Below, in pieces: positions 17,192 to 26,176 of a DNA stretch of 44,681 bases. The notes beneath the pieces are model-generated. The model searched no databases, was not told where the DNA came from, and saw only the letters and a list, made by a program, of their open reading frames with translations. This stretch comes from Actinomycetota bacterium (GTDB taxonomy: Bacteria; Actinomycetota; Coriobacteriia; Anaerosomatales; Anaerosomataceae): the NCBI GenBank assembly GCA_004348925.1, contig RCMX01000007.1:99380-144060 (forward strand). The letters run 5' to 3'. Every line of letters begins with the position of its first letter. The first letter of the stretch is position 1. Made by a program: the position numbers and the translations under genes.

Positions 17192-18187
17192 ATGCAGTGT
17201 CCGACGTGTGGTTCCCCGTACGAGCCGGGTCAGGGCTTCTGTGGTTCATGCGGTGGTCAGCTTCCGGCGGAGGTGCCGCCGACACAGGCGATGCCGGTCA
17301 TCGAGGACGCGGCTCCGGTGGAGCCTCCTGCACAGCAGGACGATGGCGCGCAGGCGGAATACGAACGCGAGTACGCTCGCTACCAGCAGGAATACGCTGC
17401 ATGGCAGGCCGGACAGGCGCAGCCGGAGGCAGCGCCGCAGTACCCGGCCACGTACCCCGCGCCCGGCGCCCCGGTCGCGGCAGCACCCCCGAAGAAGAGC
17501 AAGACGGGTCTCATCATCGCGCTCGTTCTTGGTGGGTTCGTGTTGATCGGTATCACGATCGCGGTGCTCGCGCTCGTCGGCCTGCTCGGCTTTTCCATGC
17601 CGGTCAGGTCGGAGATCACCGAGGTCACGGAGTCTCCCGTCGAAGCCACCACACCGGCCGGCTTCGATAGCGCTGAAGCGGCGATCAAGGCGAAGCTTCC
17701 CGAGTACGGTGCCGACTGGGTGTACACGGTGTACGAGGAGAGTCCCACGGCGGTCACGTTCTGGGTCGGACCCCCCGCGAGCGAATACGCTGCAGCGGTG
17801 ACGGTGTCCAAAGCGGGTGACGGCTCATGGAGCATCACTGCAGAGGAACCACTCGACTTCGCGAGCGACGTCCCGGGCGGTAACGTCGAGATGTCCTCGG
17901 CAGAAGAAGCCGCGTCGGTGCTGAGCGAACACCTCAACGCCGTCATGGAGGATCGCGGCATGGACGCGCACGCGCTCACGGTCGAGCCGTTCGCGAGCGA
18001 TGGCGCAAGCGCTGGCGAGGCCGCCGGACAGTTCAAGTCGTTCACCATCGACGGCACCACGGAGCAGTCCGACGGTTCGTTCTGGGTGAAGTCCACGCAG
18101 GTCTGGACGTGGGGTACGGAGAAGTGGCAGTACTGGCTCGTTCCCACCGAGGCCGGCTACCGCATCGCTGATGTGAAGGAATGGTAG
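17192..18187 (+). CDS. Zinc-ribbon protein with one membrane segment
   Basis: A 331-aa protein of unknown role. It begins with a CxxC-x10-CxxC zinc ribbon (Cys3, 6, 17, 20), then a Pro/Gln/Ala/Tyr-rich linker (30-100), then a single membrane helix at about 106-134. The remaining 190 residues should lie outside the cell and are Thr/Glu/Ser-rich with two similar mixed beta segments, the second ending in VWTWGTEKWQYWLV. The ATG at 17192 is preceded by GGGAGGAG at the right distance and gives the zinc ribbon as N-terminus. It follows the phosphatase gene by 64 bases. The layout, cytosolic zinc ribbon plus external domain, is common in actinobacterial membrane sensors, but the function is not known. 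Confidence 0.85.
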   Translation: MQCPTCGSPYEPGQGFCGSCGGQLPAEVPPTQAMPVIEDAAPVEPPAQQDDGAQAEYEREYARYQQEYAAWQAGQAQPEAAPQYPATYPAPGAPVAAAPPKKSKTGLIIALVLGGFVLIGITIAVLALVGLLGFSMPVRSEITEVTESPVEATTPAGFDSAEAAIKAKLPEYGADWVYTVYEESPTAVTFWVGPPASEYAAAVTVSKAGDGSWSITAEEPLDFASDVPGGNVEMSSAEEAASVLSEHLNAVMEDRGMDAHALTVEPFASDGASAGEAAGQFKSFTIDGTTEQSDGSFWVKSTQVWTWGTEKWQYWLVPTEAGYRIADVKEW

Positions 18188-18226
18188 GGCCGCCCGGCGA
18201 TCGGACCAGCGCATCGACGCGTTCGT

Positions 18227-18319
18227 CTACTCGAGTTCGCCGGTCTTGAGGCACCCCTCGCACACGGGGGCGTCTGCCGTCAGCCCCGGGCTGCATGACG
18301 CGGTACGCTCGCACTTCAT
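18227..18319 (-). CDS. 30-aa Cys-rich microprotein
   Basis: A 30-codon frame on the minus strand with ATG at 18319 and TAG at 18227. GGAGGG lies exactly 7 bases upstream, a near-perfect ribosome site. The peptide begins MKCERTASC and ends CEGCLKTGELE, with four cysteines at 3, 9, 20 and 23, compatible with a minimal zinc-binding knuckle. It fills the spacer between the zinc-ribbon gene and the ABC transporter genes and is convergent with the former. Not recognised; support is the ribosome site and the Cys pattern. Confidence 0.55.
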   Translation of the reverse strand: MKCERTASCSPGLTADAPVCEGCLKTGELE

Positions 18320-18451
18320 CGGCGTTCCCTCCACGTGATGGTCGAAGACCTGCTACCCATGCATGCGGGGTGCCCTAACAGCGCCGGGGGTATATCCTGA
18401 GAGGCGTCGTGTCCGCTCGCCACCTGCCGCACTGATCGGAGCGATTCAGTC

Positions 18452-19186
18452 ATGTCCCAGACTCCCGACCCAGGCTCGTCCAGCAACGCGCTGCTGCACC
18501 TGCGTAGCGTCTTCAAGGTCTACGATACCGGCGAGACGCCGTTCACGGCGCTCAAGGGCATCGACCTTGACGTGCACACCGGCGAGTTCGTGGGCATCAT
18601 CGGCAAGTCCGGCAGCGGCAAGACGACGCTCATCAACATGATCACCGGGATCGACCACCCCACGTCCGGCGAGATCGTCATCGACGGCACGCCCGTTCAC
18701 GACCTCGGCGAGAACGATCTCGCGCGCTGGCGTGGCCGGACCATCGGCGTGGTCTTCCAGTTCTTCCAGCTGCTTCCTACGTTGACGGTACTTGAGAACA
18801 TCCTTCTGCCGATGGACTTCTGTCACATGTGGGCACCGAAAGAGCGCGTGGATCGGGCGATGGACCTGCTCGAGCAGGTCGAACTCGCGGATCAGGCGAA
18901 CAAGCTGCCTGCAGCGCTCTCGGGCGGGCAGCAGCAGCGTGCCGCGATTGCCAGGGCCCTTGCCAATGATCCGCCGATCCTTGCAGCCGATGAACCCACC
19001 GGGAACCTTGACTCGAAGACGGCCGACGCCGTGTTCGGGTTGTTCGAGCGGCTCGTCGAGCGCCACAAGACGATCATCATGGTGACGCACGACAACGACA
19101 TGGCGAATCGTGTCCGCCGGGCGCTTCATGTGAGTGACGGCGAGATCATCGAAGAACGCGTCCATCGTCCACGGGCCGGGGCATAG
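18452..19186 (+). CDS. ABC transporter ATPase, MacB/LolD type
   Basis: A 244-aa ATPase subunit. Walker A GKSGSGKT is at residues 51-58, the Q-loop in [22 protein letters not shown] region, signature LSGGQ at 156-160, Walker B and D-loop [12 protein letters not shown] near 175-185, and the H-loop MVTHDN. The sequence around the Q-loop and TVLENI fits the MacB/LolD/FtsE subfamily, whose members drive FtsX-like permeases in mechanotransmission or export of lipoproteins and peptides rather than import. The permease gene begins 2 bases after its stop, so they form one complex. Confidence 0.95.
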   Translation: MSQTPDPGSSSNALLHLRSVFKVYDTGETPFTALKGIDLDVHTGEFVGIIGKSGSGKTTLINMITGIDHPTSGEIVIDGTPVHDLGENDLARWRGRTIGVVFQFFQLLPTLTVLENILLPMDFCHMWAPKERVDRAMDLLEQVELADQANKLPAALSGGQQQRAAIARALANDPPILAADEPTGNLDSKTADAVFGLFERLVERHKTIIMVTHDNDMANRVRRALHVSDGEIIEERVHRPRAGA

Positions 19187-19188
19187 CG

Positions 19189-21576
19189 GTGCTCGCCGTT
19201 CGCTGGAAGAAGGTTCTTCGGGACCTCGTGAGCCACCGCTTCCGGACGGTGCTCGTCGTGCTGTCCATCGCCACGGGCATCTTCGCTGTGGGCGTCGTGA
19301 TGGGCGGGCGCGCGATCCTCTTACGTGAGTTCGACTCGGAATTCGCTGCCTCGGTGCCGCTCAACGCCGACTTCTACACGATGCCGTTCAGTGACCCGAT
19401 CGTGCGGCGCGCCCGGGAGTATCCCGGCGTGGCCGCGGCGATGGGTCGTCATGCGACGTCGCTTCGCTATCGCTGGTCGGGGTCGGACGCGCCGCGCACG
19501 CTCTCGCTTGTGGCCATAGAGGACTTCCGTGACGTGACGGTCCAGCGCATCGTTCCCGAGAACGTGAAGAGCTGGCCTCCGAAACGCGGCGAGATCGTGC
19601 TCGAGCGCGCGGCGCTCCAGGTGGGGGCGTACGAGATCGGTGACACGCTTCAGGTCGAGACGCGGACGGGCGAGAAGAAGTCGCTCATCGTGAGCGGGTT
19701 CGTCCACGACATCAACGCCGTCCCCGCTCAGTTCGTCGGCTCGGAGACGGGATACGTGTCGTTCGAGTCGCTGCCCGACATCGGTGAGGCGAAGTCGTAC
19801 AACGAGCTGCTGGTCGCGATGACAGGCACGGGCCTCACGCAGCGGGAGGCGTCGCTGCTTGCCGAGAATATCAAGCGCGATGTGCTTGAGGAGAACGGCA
19901 TCACCGTACTGGGTGTCTACGTTCCCAGGCCCGGCAGTCACTTCCTCGGGGATATCTTCAAGGCGGTGTCTCTGCTGCTGCTGGCGCTCGGACTGCTCAG
20001 TCTGTTGCTCTCAGGATTCCTGGTGGTGAACACCGTCTCGGCGCTGATGGCACAGCAGATCAAGCAGGTCGGCATCATGAAGGCGATTGGTGGACGGGCA
20101 TCACAGATCACCTGGATGTACCTGGGGATGGTCGCCGTCTACGGCATCCTGGCGGTGCTCGTCGGCGTGCCGGCGTCTGCGTGGGCCGGGCAGCAGTTCA
20201 TCGAGTTCGCCGCCGGGGTGCTCAACTTCCGCGTCTCCTCATACGTGCCCCCGGACTGGGTGACGGCGCTCGAGGTGGGTGTCGGACTCATCGTGCCGCT
20301 GCTGGCTGCGATCATCCCGATCCGGCTTGGTACCCGGACGTCGGTCGTCAGGGCTCTCACGCAAACGGGAGTCGATTCCTCGGCGTTCGGGCACGGGCTG
20401 GTCGACCGGGTACTCGGGCTCTTGCGCGGTCTCCCGAGACCGGTGGCGCTGTCGCTGCGCAACACCTTCCTCAGGAAAGGGCGGCTGCTCCTGACGCTCA
20501 CGACGCTCTCGCTTGCCTCGGCCGTGGTCATGAGCGTCTTCAGCGTGCAGGCATCGATCAACCAGACCACCGACGATCTGGACGAGTGGTGGCGCTACGA
20601 GGCCCAGGTGCGCTACGAGCAGCAGACCGACCAGGCAGGGACCGAGCGGATCATCAGCTCCACACCCGGCGTGACCGGCGTTGAGAGCTGGGTCGGGACC
20701 ACGGTCACGCTCGATCGCCCCGATGGCACGACCGCCGAGGGGCTGAACCTCATCGGTGCACCGTACGATACGACGTTCATCCATCCGACGATGCTGGCCG
20801 GGCGCTGGCTGCAGAAGGGCGATGACGATGCGATCGTTGTTAACACCGATGCGCGCAAGTCCGAGTCCTCGCTCGATCTGGGGCAGCGCGTCACCGTGGA
20901 GGTGGCGGGCGAGAAGCGTGTCTTGAAGGTCGTCGGGGTGGTGAAGGGCCAGTTCGGCGGTTCCGCGCTCTACATGAACCGAGACGCGCTCGCCGTCCTG
21001 TTGCCCGAATCCGGGATCACACAGACACTCATCAGGATGTCGTCGACCGACACGGCGGCTCAGCGGCGTGCGCTTGATGATATCGAGACGCGCCTGGATG
21101 AGGCGAACTACCGCGTCGTGAACACCCGCGCCACCGCCGAGTTCCGGGAGCAGATAGCGAACGAACTCGGCATCCTCGTGGCGTTCCTGGTGATCATGGC
21201 GGTGCTCCTCGCGGCCGTGGGTGTTATCGGCCTGACCGGTACGATGACCATCAACGTGATCGAGAGCACGCGCGAGATCGGCGTGATGCGCGCGATCGGT
21301 GCGCAGCATGGCTCCATCTACCAGATCTTCATCACCGAGGGTCTTGCGGTAGGATTCATGGCATGGATCATCGGCGCGGCGGCTGCATATCCGATGAGCT
21401 ACGGACTGGTATCGCTGCTCTCGGGTGCGATAGGTCTGCCGCTCTCGTATCGGTTCTCGTGGACCGGTGTTGGCAGCTGGCTTGGAATCATCGCGGCCAT
21501 CTCCGTGCTGGCGAGCGTGGCTCCTGCGTTCCGCGCAAGTCAGGTCAGCGTGCGAGATGCGATAGCATACGAGTAG
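19189..21576 (+). CDS. FtsX/MacB-like ABC permease, duplicated
   Basis: A 795-aa membrane protein starting at GTG. The order is: N-terminal membrane helix (about 17-40), external MacB-type periplasmic-core domain (50-250), an FtsX block of three helices (about 260-390), a further helix (about 435-460), a second external domain (470-650), and a second FtsX block (about 660-790) with the typical ESTREIGVMRAIGA motif; the first block has QQIKQVGIMKAIGG. This double arrangement resembles YknZ/SalY/LolE-like permeases fused in one chain. With the ATPase before it the pair probably extrudes a peptide, lipid or drug, or remodels the envelope. Substrate unknown. Confidence 0.92.
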   Translation: MLAVRWKKVLRDLVSHRFRTVLVVLSIATGIFAVGVVMGGRAILLREFDSEFAASVPLNADFYTMPFSDPIVRRAREYPGVAAAMGRHATSLRYRWSGSDAPRTLSLVAIEDFRDVTVQRIVPENVKSWPPKRGEIVLERAALQVGAYEIGDTLQVETRTGEKKSLIVSGFVHDINAVPAQFVGSETGYVSFESLPDIGEAKSYNELLVAMTGTGLTQREASLLAENIKRDVLEENGITVLGVYVPRPGSHFLGDIFKAVSLLLLALGLLSLLLSGFLVVNTVSALMAQQIKQVGIMKAIGGRASQITWMYLGMVAVYGILAVLVGVPASAWAGQQFIEFAAGVLNFRVSSYVPPDWVTALEVGVGLIVPLLAAIIPIRLGTRTSVVRALTQTGVDSSAFGHGLVDRVLGLLRGLPRPVALSLRNTFLRKGRLLLTLTTLSLASAVVMSVFSVQASINQTTDDLDEWWRYEAQVRYEQQTDQAGTERIISSTPGVTGVESWVGTTVTLDRPDGTTAEGLNLIGAPYDTTFIHPTMLAGRWLQKGDDDAIVVNTDARKSESSLDLGQRVTVEVAGEKRVLKVVGVVKGQFGGSALYMNRDALAVLLPESGITQTLIRMSSTDTAAQRRALDDIETRLDEANYRVVNTRATAEFREQIANELGILVAFLVIMAVLLAAVGVIGLTGTMTINVIESTREIGVMRAIGAQHGSIYQIFITEGLAVGFMAWIIGAAAAYPMSYGLVSLLSGAIGLPLSYRFSWTGVGSWLGIIAAISVLASVAPAFRASQVSVRDAIAYE

Positions 21577-21650
21577 CACGTCGTTGATTCACCCGGGCTA
21601 TCCGGCCGTCCCATTCACGCTCGCGCATCTTGGAAGTCCTGGAGGTCCGC

Positions 21651-21776
21651 GTGGAGAACCGGTTTCACAATCCCTACAGGCACTGGGTCCGTGGCCTGGT
21701 AGCGGAGGTCATGATACTCGGCCTGTACCTCGTGGCGCTCGGCCTGGTGGCCGCCGCCCTGAGTTGGGTTCGGTAG
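21651..21776 (+). CDS. 41-aa single-pass membrane peptide upstream of trkH
   Basis: A 41-codon frame starts at GTG 21651, 5 bases after GGAGG in CTGGAGGTCCGC, and ends at TAG 21776. The peptide has a short polar, aromatic N-terminus (NRFHNPYRHW) and then one continuous hydrophobic helix (about residues 16-38, including VMILGLYLVALGLVAAA). It ends 7 bases before the trkH start, so the two are surely cotranscribed. Small hydrophobic peptides often accompany potassium transporters (KdpF is the known example), but this one is not a recognisable KdpF. A regulatory or stabilising role for TrkH is inferred only. Confidence 0.7.
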   Translation: MENRFHNPYRHWVRGLVAEVMILGLYLVALGLVAAALSWVR

Positions 21777-21783
21777 TCCCGGA

Positions 21784-23301
21784 ATGTGGGTAGACCGCAC
21801 ACGGGCCGACGTGAGAGCGATCGCACACTACATTGGCGTGCTCGTGGTCGGTATCGGGCTCCTCATGCTCCTTCCGCTCCTCACGGCCGTGGTCCTTGGC
21901 GAGTGGGCGGTGGCTGTGGACTACCTTGCGGGCCTTGGGGTCTCACTTGCCGCTGGCGTGCTGCTCATGCTCGCGGCACCACCCGGGACGCGGCTTTCGC
22001 ACAGCAATGCGCTCCTCGTGACCGGTCTCGCCTGGCTTGCAGCCACGCTGGTGGCCGCAGTGCCGCTTGCCTTCTCGGGCAACTATGCGAGCTTCCTTGA
22101 CGCCGCGTTCGACGCGATGTCGGGCCTCACCACGTCGGGGCTCACCCTGGCGCAGGACCTCGATCACATGTCGCTCGCTCACAACATGTGGCGACACCTG
22201 ACGCACCTCATCGGCGGCCAGGGCATCGTGGTGGCTGCGTTGTCGCTTGCCATCGGACTGCGCGGCGGAGCGATCTCTCTGTATCAGGCCGAGGGCCGGG
22301 AAGAGCGCATCATGCCGAACGTCATGCACAGCGCCCGGTTCATATGGTTCGTGACCGCGGTGTGGGTGACGCTTGGCACCCTCGCGATCTCTGCGCTCAA
22401 TATGGTGCGTGGGATGTCGCTCGTTCGTGGTTCGCTGCATGCGTTCTTCGCGGCCGTGGCCACGTTCGACACGGGCGGCTTCGGTCCGATGTCCCAAAAC
22501 GCGCTCTACTACCACAGCCCGGTGTTCGAATTCATCACGCTCGTGCTGATGCTTGCAGGCACGCTCAACTTCAACCTTCATGCCGACCTGTGGCGCGGCG
22601 ACCTTCGCGAGATATGGTCCAACATCGAAGCGCGCACGCTTGCGATCAACATGGGCCTTCTGTCGTTGGCGGTCGCCATTGGGCTTACAGCCACAAGACT
22701 CTTCGGTTCGCCCGGCGAAGTCATACGCAAGGGCGTGTACCATATTGTCTCTGCCAACACGGGCACGGGCCACCAGACGCTCTACGCGCCGCAGTGGGGG
22801 ACCGATGTCGGCGGACTCGCGTTCGCGGCGGTCGTGCTTGCGATGGCCTTCGGTGGCATGGCATCCTCGACAGCAGGCGGCATCAAAGCGCTGCGGGTGG
22901 GCGTTATCGTGAAGGGCATCATCCAGCGGGTTCGGGTTTCGCTCGCCCCCCCTTCGGCGGTCATTCGGACCCGGTATCACCACATCACCGATCAGACGCT
23001 CACCGATGAGCTGCTGTCGGGCGCGCTGCTGGTGTTCGTGCTGTATGTGGTGACGTACATAAGCGGAGGCCTGATCGGGGCCGCATATGGCTACCCGGCG
23101 GCTCAGGCGATCTTCGAGTCCGTGAGCGCGACAGCGAACGTGGGGCTTTCGACCGGGATCACGTCCCCCGCAATGCCCGTCGGCCTCAAGCTCGTGTACA
23201 TGGTGCAGATGTGGGCCGGACGGCTCGAATTCATCGCGCTGTTCGCGGTCTTCGCGAGCGCAGGACTCGCGTTCCGAAGAAGGAAGGCGCGAGGACTGTG
23301 A
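21784..23301 (+). CDS. trkH: Trk-type potassium uptake subunit TrkH
   Basis: A 505-aa channel-like membrane subunit for K+ uptake. The four pore-loop filter segments of the Trk/Ktr/HKT family can be found: SGLTTSGLT (about residue 116), ATFDTGGFG (about 230), SANTGTGHQT (about 325) and SATANVGLSTG (about 445), each with the central Gly. About ten membrane helices surround them. Such subunits need a cytosolic NAD/ATP-binding TrkA/KtrA partner, and none is adjacent here. It is preceded by a 41-aa membrane peptide and followed by an overlapping gene (GTGA), so at least three genes appear co-translated. Confidence 0.92.
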   Translation: MWVDRTRADVRAIAHYIGVLVVGIGLLMLLPLLTAVVLGEWAVAVDYLAGLGVSLAAGVLLMLAAPPGTRLSHSNALLVTGLAWLAATLVAAVPLAFSGNYASFLDAAFDAMSGLTTSGLTLAQDLDHMSLAHNMWRHLTHLIGGQGIVVAALSLAIGLRGGAISLYQAEGREERIMPNVMHSARFIWFVTAVWVTLGTLAISALNMVRGMSLVRGSLHAFFAAVATFDTGGFGPMSQNALYYHSPVFEFITLVLMLAGTLNFNLHADLWRGDLREIWSNIEARTLAINMGLLSLAVAIGLTATRLFGSPGEVIRKGVYHIVSANTGTGHQTLYAPQWGTDVGGLAFAAVVLAMAFGGMASSTAGGIKALRVGVIVKGIIQRVRVSLAPPSAVIRTRYHHITDQTLTDELLSGALLVFVLYVVTYISGGLIGAAYGYPAAQAIFESVSATANVGLSTGITSPAMPVGLKLVYMVQMWAGRLEFIALFAVFASAGLAFRRRKARGL

Positions 23302-23810
23302 GAACCCGGATGACACTCATCGCGGCGGCGCTGATTCTCGCCGTGCCTGCGCACGCGTTCGCTGCGTCAACCGACCTGCGCTCGCTCAGCGCCACATCGA
23401 TTCTCGCCGATCGCGCCGAGCTCGACGGCATGAAGGTTACGCTTCATGGCGAAGCCATCGGTGAGCTGCTCCTCACCAGCGATGATGGCGCGTGGCTGAG
23501 TGTGCTGAGCGACGGCACCGCGCTCGGCGTGCATCTTCCGCGCGACATAGCCGAGCCGGTCACCCGATTCGGCGACTACGAAACCACGGGCGACGAGGTG
23601 CGGGTCACCGGTGAGTTCCGGCAGGCATGCGACGAGCACGGAGGCGACATGGACATTCATGCGACATCCCTTGAGGTCGTCGCGACAGGCACATCGCGCC
23701 AGCACCCGGTCATGATGTGGAAGGCAGGGCTCGCGGTGGTCGCATTCGGGGTTGCGGGCGCGGGGACCCGGTACTCGCGCCGACGGCGGCTTGCCGTTGA
23801 AGGAGAGTGA
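23298..23810 (+). CDS. Exported protein with small beta domain and C-terminal membrane anchor
   Basis: A 170-aa protein whose GTG start overlaps the trkH stop (GTGA); ATG at 23310 is an alternative but GAGG suits the GTG. A signal peptide ends AHAFA-AS near residue 27. The mature part (40-130) alternates beta strands around LDGMKVTLHGEAIGE and DEVRVTGEFRQACDEHGGDMDIHA, resembling an OB-fold of the CcmE / tRNA_anti-like kind, with a single Cys. One helix at about 138-158 and an RYSRRRRL tail suggest membrane anchoring with an inside-facing C-terminus. Function unknown; linkage to trkH suggests envelope placement. Confidence 0.75.
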   Translation: MRTRMTLIAAALILAVPAHAFAASTDLRSLSATSILADRAELDGMKVTLHGEAIGELLLTSDDGAWLSVLSDGTALGVHLPRDIAEPVTRFGDYETTGDEVRVTGEFRQACDEHGGDMDIHATSLEVVATGTSRQHPVMMWKAGLAVVAFGVAGAGTRYSRRRRLAVEGE

Positions 23811-23814
23811 TCCC

Positions 23815-24843
23815 GTGCACCGAATGCTCGCGAGCGACAATGCTTCCGGCGCACACCCCGACGTCATGGCCGCCCTTGTCGCTGCGAACACGGGGCACGC
23901 GCATGCCTACGGGAACGATGAGTGGACTCGAACCGCGAAGCAGACGATGAAGCGGCACTTCGGCGATCAGGCCGAGACGTTCTTCGTCTTCAACGGCACC
24001 GGAGCGAACGTGACCGCGCTCTCGGCGGTCATGCGTTCGTACCATGCGGTCATCTGTGCGCAAACGGCGCACATCAACTGCGACGAGTGCGGCGCGCCGG
24101 AGCGTTTCACGGGCGGCAAACTGCTGCCTGTGGCGACGCCTGACGGGAAGCTCACGCCTTCACTCGTGGAGGGTGCCATCACCGGCGTGGGCGTCGAGCA
24201 TCATTCACAGCCGCGCGTGGTCTCGCTGACGCAATCGACGGAGTACGGCACGACGTATCGGCCCGAGGAGATCGCTGCGATCGCCTCGGTCGCCCACGCG
24301 CACGGGCTCGTGCTGCATGTCGACGGGGCCCGCATCAGCAACGCAGCCGCGTTTCTCGGCTGCACGCTCGGCGAGATGATCACCGACACCGGTGTCGACG
24401 TGCTTTCGTGCGGAGGCGCCAAGAATGGCATGGTTTTCGGTGAGGCTGTCGTGTTCGTCGACCCGGAGCTTGCAGAGGGGTTCGCTTTCGTGCGCAAGAA
24501 CAGCGCCCAGCTCGCGTCAAAGATGCGGTTCATATCGGCGCAATTCGAAGCGCTCTTCGGAGGCGATCTCTGGCTCCAGAACGCAGCGCATGCCAATGAG
24601 ATGGCGCATCGGCTTGCCTCGGAAATGCAGGGCATTCCAGGCGTCGAGATAACGCAGGCCGTCGAGGCGAACGAGGTGTTCGCTCGCGTTCGTCGGGAAC
24701 TCATCGAGCCGCTGCGGGAAGTCGCCGATTACTATCTGTGGGACGAGCGCTCCGATGAGGTGCGCTGGGTGACCTCGTGGGACACGACGAACGGGGACAT
24801 CGATCGCTTCGTCGGTGCAGCGCGTGCACTTTCCGAGAGGTAG
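23815..24843 (+). CDS. ltaE: Low-specificity threonine aldolase
   Basis: PLP-dependent aldolase (342 aa) splitting threonine or allo-threonine to glycine and acetaldehyde. The N-terminus RMLASDNASGAHPDV, the NGTGANVTAL cofactor loop, the HVDGARISNA segment with the PLP-pyridine Asp, and Lys203 in SCGGAKNGM identify the beta-eliminating lyase/threonine aldolase family. GTG at 23815 is preferred, with AAGGAGAG about 9 bases upstream; ATG at 23824 is less well placed. It sits 4 bases after the previous gene and 4 bases before the HD-GYP gene, so it is in a continuous operon though unrelated in function. Confidence 0.93.
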   Translation: MHRMLASDNASGAHPDVMAALVAANTGHAHAYGNDEWTRTAKQTMKRHFGDQAETFFVFNGTGANVTALSAVMRSYHAVICAQTAHINCDECGAPERFTGGKLLPVATPDGKLTPSLVEGAITGVGVEHHSQPRVVSLTQSTEYGTTYRPEEIAAIASVAHAHGLVLHVDGARISNAAAFLGCTLGEMITDTGVDVLSCGGAKNGMVFGEAVVFVDPELAEGFAFVRKNSAQLASKMRFISAQFEALFGGDLWLQNAAHANEMAHRLASEMQGIPGVEITQAVEANEVFARVRRELIEPLREVADYYLWDERSDEVRWVTSWDTTNGDIDRFVGAARALSER

Positions 24844-24847
24844 CTGC

Positions 24848-26107
24848 GTGGATCACAACAGGGACGTGCTGCGGAAGATTCGCCTCTGGGGCTTCGTGAC
24901 CATCATGGTCGTGGGCGTGATCGTGGCCGTCGTGGTGGGTCGTGAGGTTCAGATGGTCGTCGTCCGCGGCGCGGGCACCGTCGTGGCGTCGGGTTCGACC
25001 ACCCTCGTCGAGAGCTGTCTCGACGTCGACGCTGCTGGCACGCTGACGCCCGCCAGTCTCAGCGGGCTCGGTGAGCTCGTGAGCGCACGCAACGCCGGAG
25101 ACGATCGGATGCTCTTCCGCGTCATGGACCGAGACGGACGCGTCCTCTTCTCGACGATGTCAGAACAGGTCGGCGAGGAGCCGGAGGAAGAGGAGCTCGA
25201 CGCCGTCGTGGCGGGCAAGACGCACATCGGCATCGTGGACACGGCCGGGAATGCGGCGCTAGGAGACATAACTGACGAGCGGGCGATCGAAGTGCTGACG
25301 CCGCTCGCGATGCCCGGAACCGACACCATCATCGGGGTCGTGGAGACGTACAAGCCGTACTCGGAGGTCGCCGCCTCGGCCAGGAAGGCCGCGTTTATCG
25401 TGTGGATCCCGGTCGTCGTTGGCGCGCTGGTATCGTTCGCGGGACTCTCCTGGATACTCAACCGAGCCACCGCGGAGGCACGAGAGCATGAGGTGGAGGT
25501 CGCCTCGCTCAATGACCGTCTGCACGACTCGATGATGACGCTGGAAGGTCAGTCGCTCGGCACGCTGCAGGCACTCTCGGCGGCTGTGGACGAGAAGGAC
25601 TCCTACACCGCGCGTCATTCGCTCGGCGTGACGAACTGGGCGCACATCATCGGTGTTGCTGCCGGACTCACGACTGCCGAGCAGGCGACGCTTGAGCGCG
25701 CGGGGTTGCTGCACGATATCGGCAAGATCGGCGTGCCCGAGTCGGTACTGCTCAAGCCGAGCAAACTGACCGATGAGGAGTTCGCACAGATCCGAGAGCA
25801 CCCCGAGGCGGGCGCGCGCATTCTCGAGGCGATCCCGTTCCTGGAAGATACCGTGAGTGTCGTGCGCCACCACCACGAGCGGTGGGATGGTTCGGGATAC
25901 CCCGATGGCCTTTCCGGTGAGCAGATACCGTATCTCGCCCGGGTCCTGGCAGTCGCTGACGCATACGACGCCATGACGACCGACCGGCCGTACCGGCAGG
26001 CGATGCCCGCCGAAGCTGCCCGACGAGAGCTGTTCGCGTGTGCCGGGTCGCAGTTCGACCCTGATGTGGTGGCGCTCTTCGTCCGGGATAGTCTGGCCGA
26101 CGCGTAG
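24848..26107 (+). CDS. Membrane HD-GYP c-di-GMP phosphodiesterase
   Basis: A 419-aa signalling protein. Two membrane helices (about 14-36 and 180-205) bracket an extracytoplasmic sensor region (37-180) with a short GEEPEEEELD acidic patch. The cytosolic HD-GYP domain (about 245-410) has the HD pair His289-Asp290 in HDIGKIGVP, the second metal His ligands in VRHHHERWDGSGYPDGL with GYP intact, and the DAYDAMTTDRPYR signature. It should hydrolyse c-di-GMP. GTG start at 24848 has GAGAGG upstream and follows the aldolase stop by 4 bases. A c-di-GMP riboswitch lies elsewhere in this window at about 2.4 kb. Confidence 0.93.
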   Translation: MDHNRDVLRKIRLWGFVTIMVVGVIVAVVVGREVQMVVVRGAGTVVASGSTTLVESCLDVDAAGTLTPASLSGLGELVSARNAGDDRMLFRVMDRDGRVLFSTMSEQVGEEPEEEELDAVVAGKTHIGIVDTAGNAALGDITDERAIEVLTPLAMPGTDTIIGVVETYKPYSEVAASARKAAFIVWIPVVVGALVSFAGLSWILNRATAEAREHEVEVASLNDRLHDSMMTLEGQSLGTLQALSAAVDEKDSYTARHSLGVTNWAHIIGVAAGLTTAEQATLERAGLLHDIGKIGVPESVLLKPSKLTDEEFAQIREHPEAGARILEAIPFLEDTVSVVRHHHERWDGSGYPDGLSGEQIPYLARVLAVADAYDAMTTDRPYRQAMPAEAARRELFACAGSQFDPDVVALFVRDSLADA

Positions 26108-26176
26108 CACGGGTCGCGTGTGACTGCTCCGTCTGCGGGAATACTCACGGTGACGTCCTCGTCCCCGGAGGTTCTC

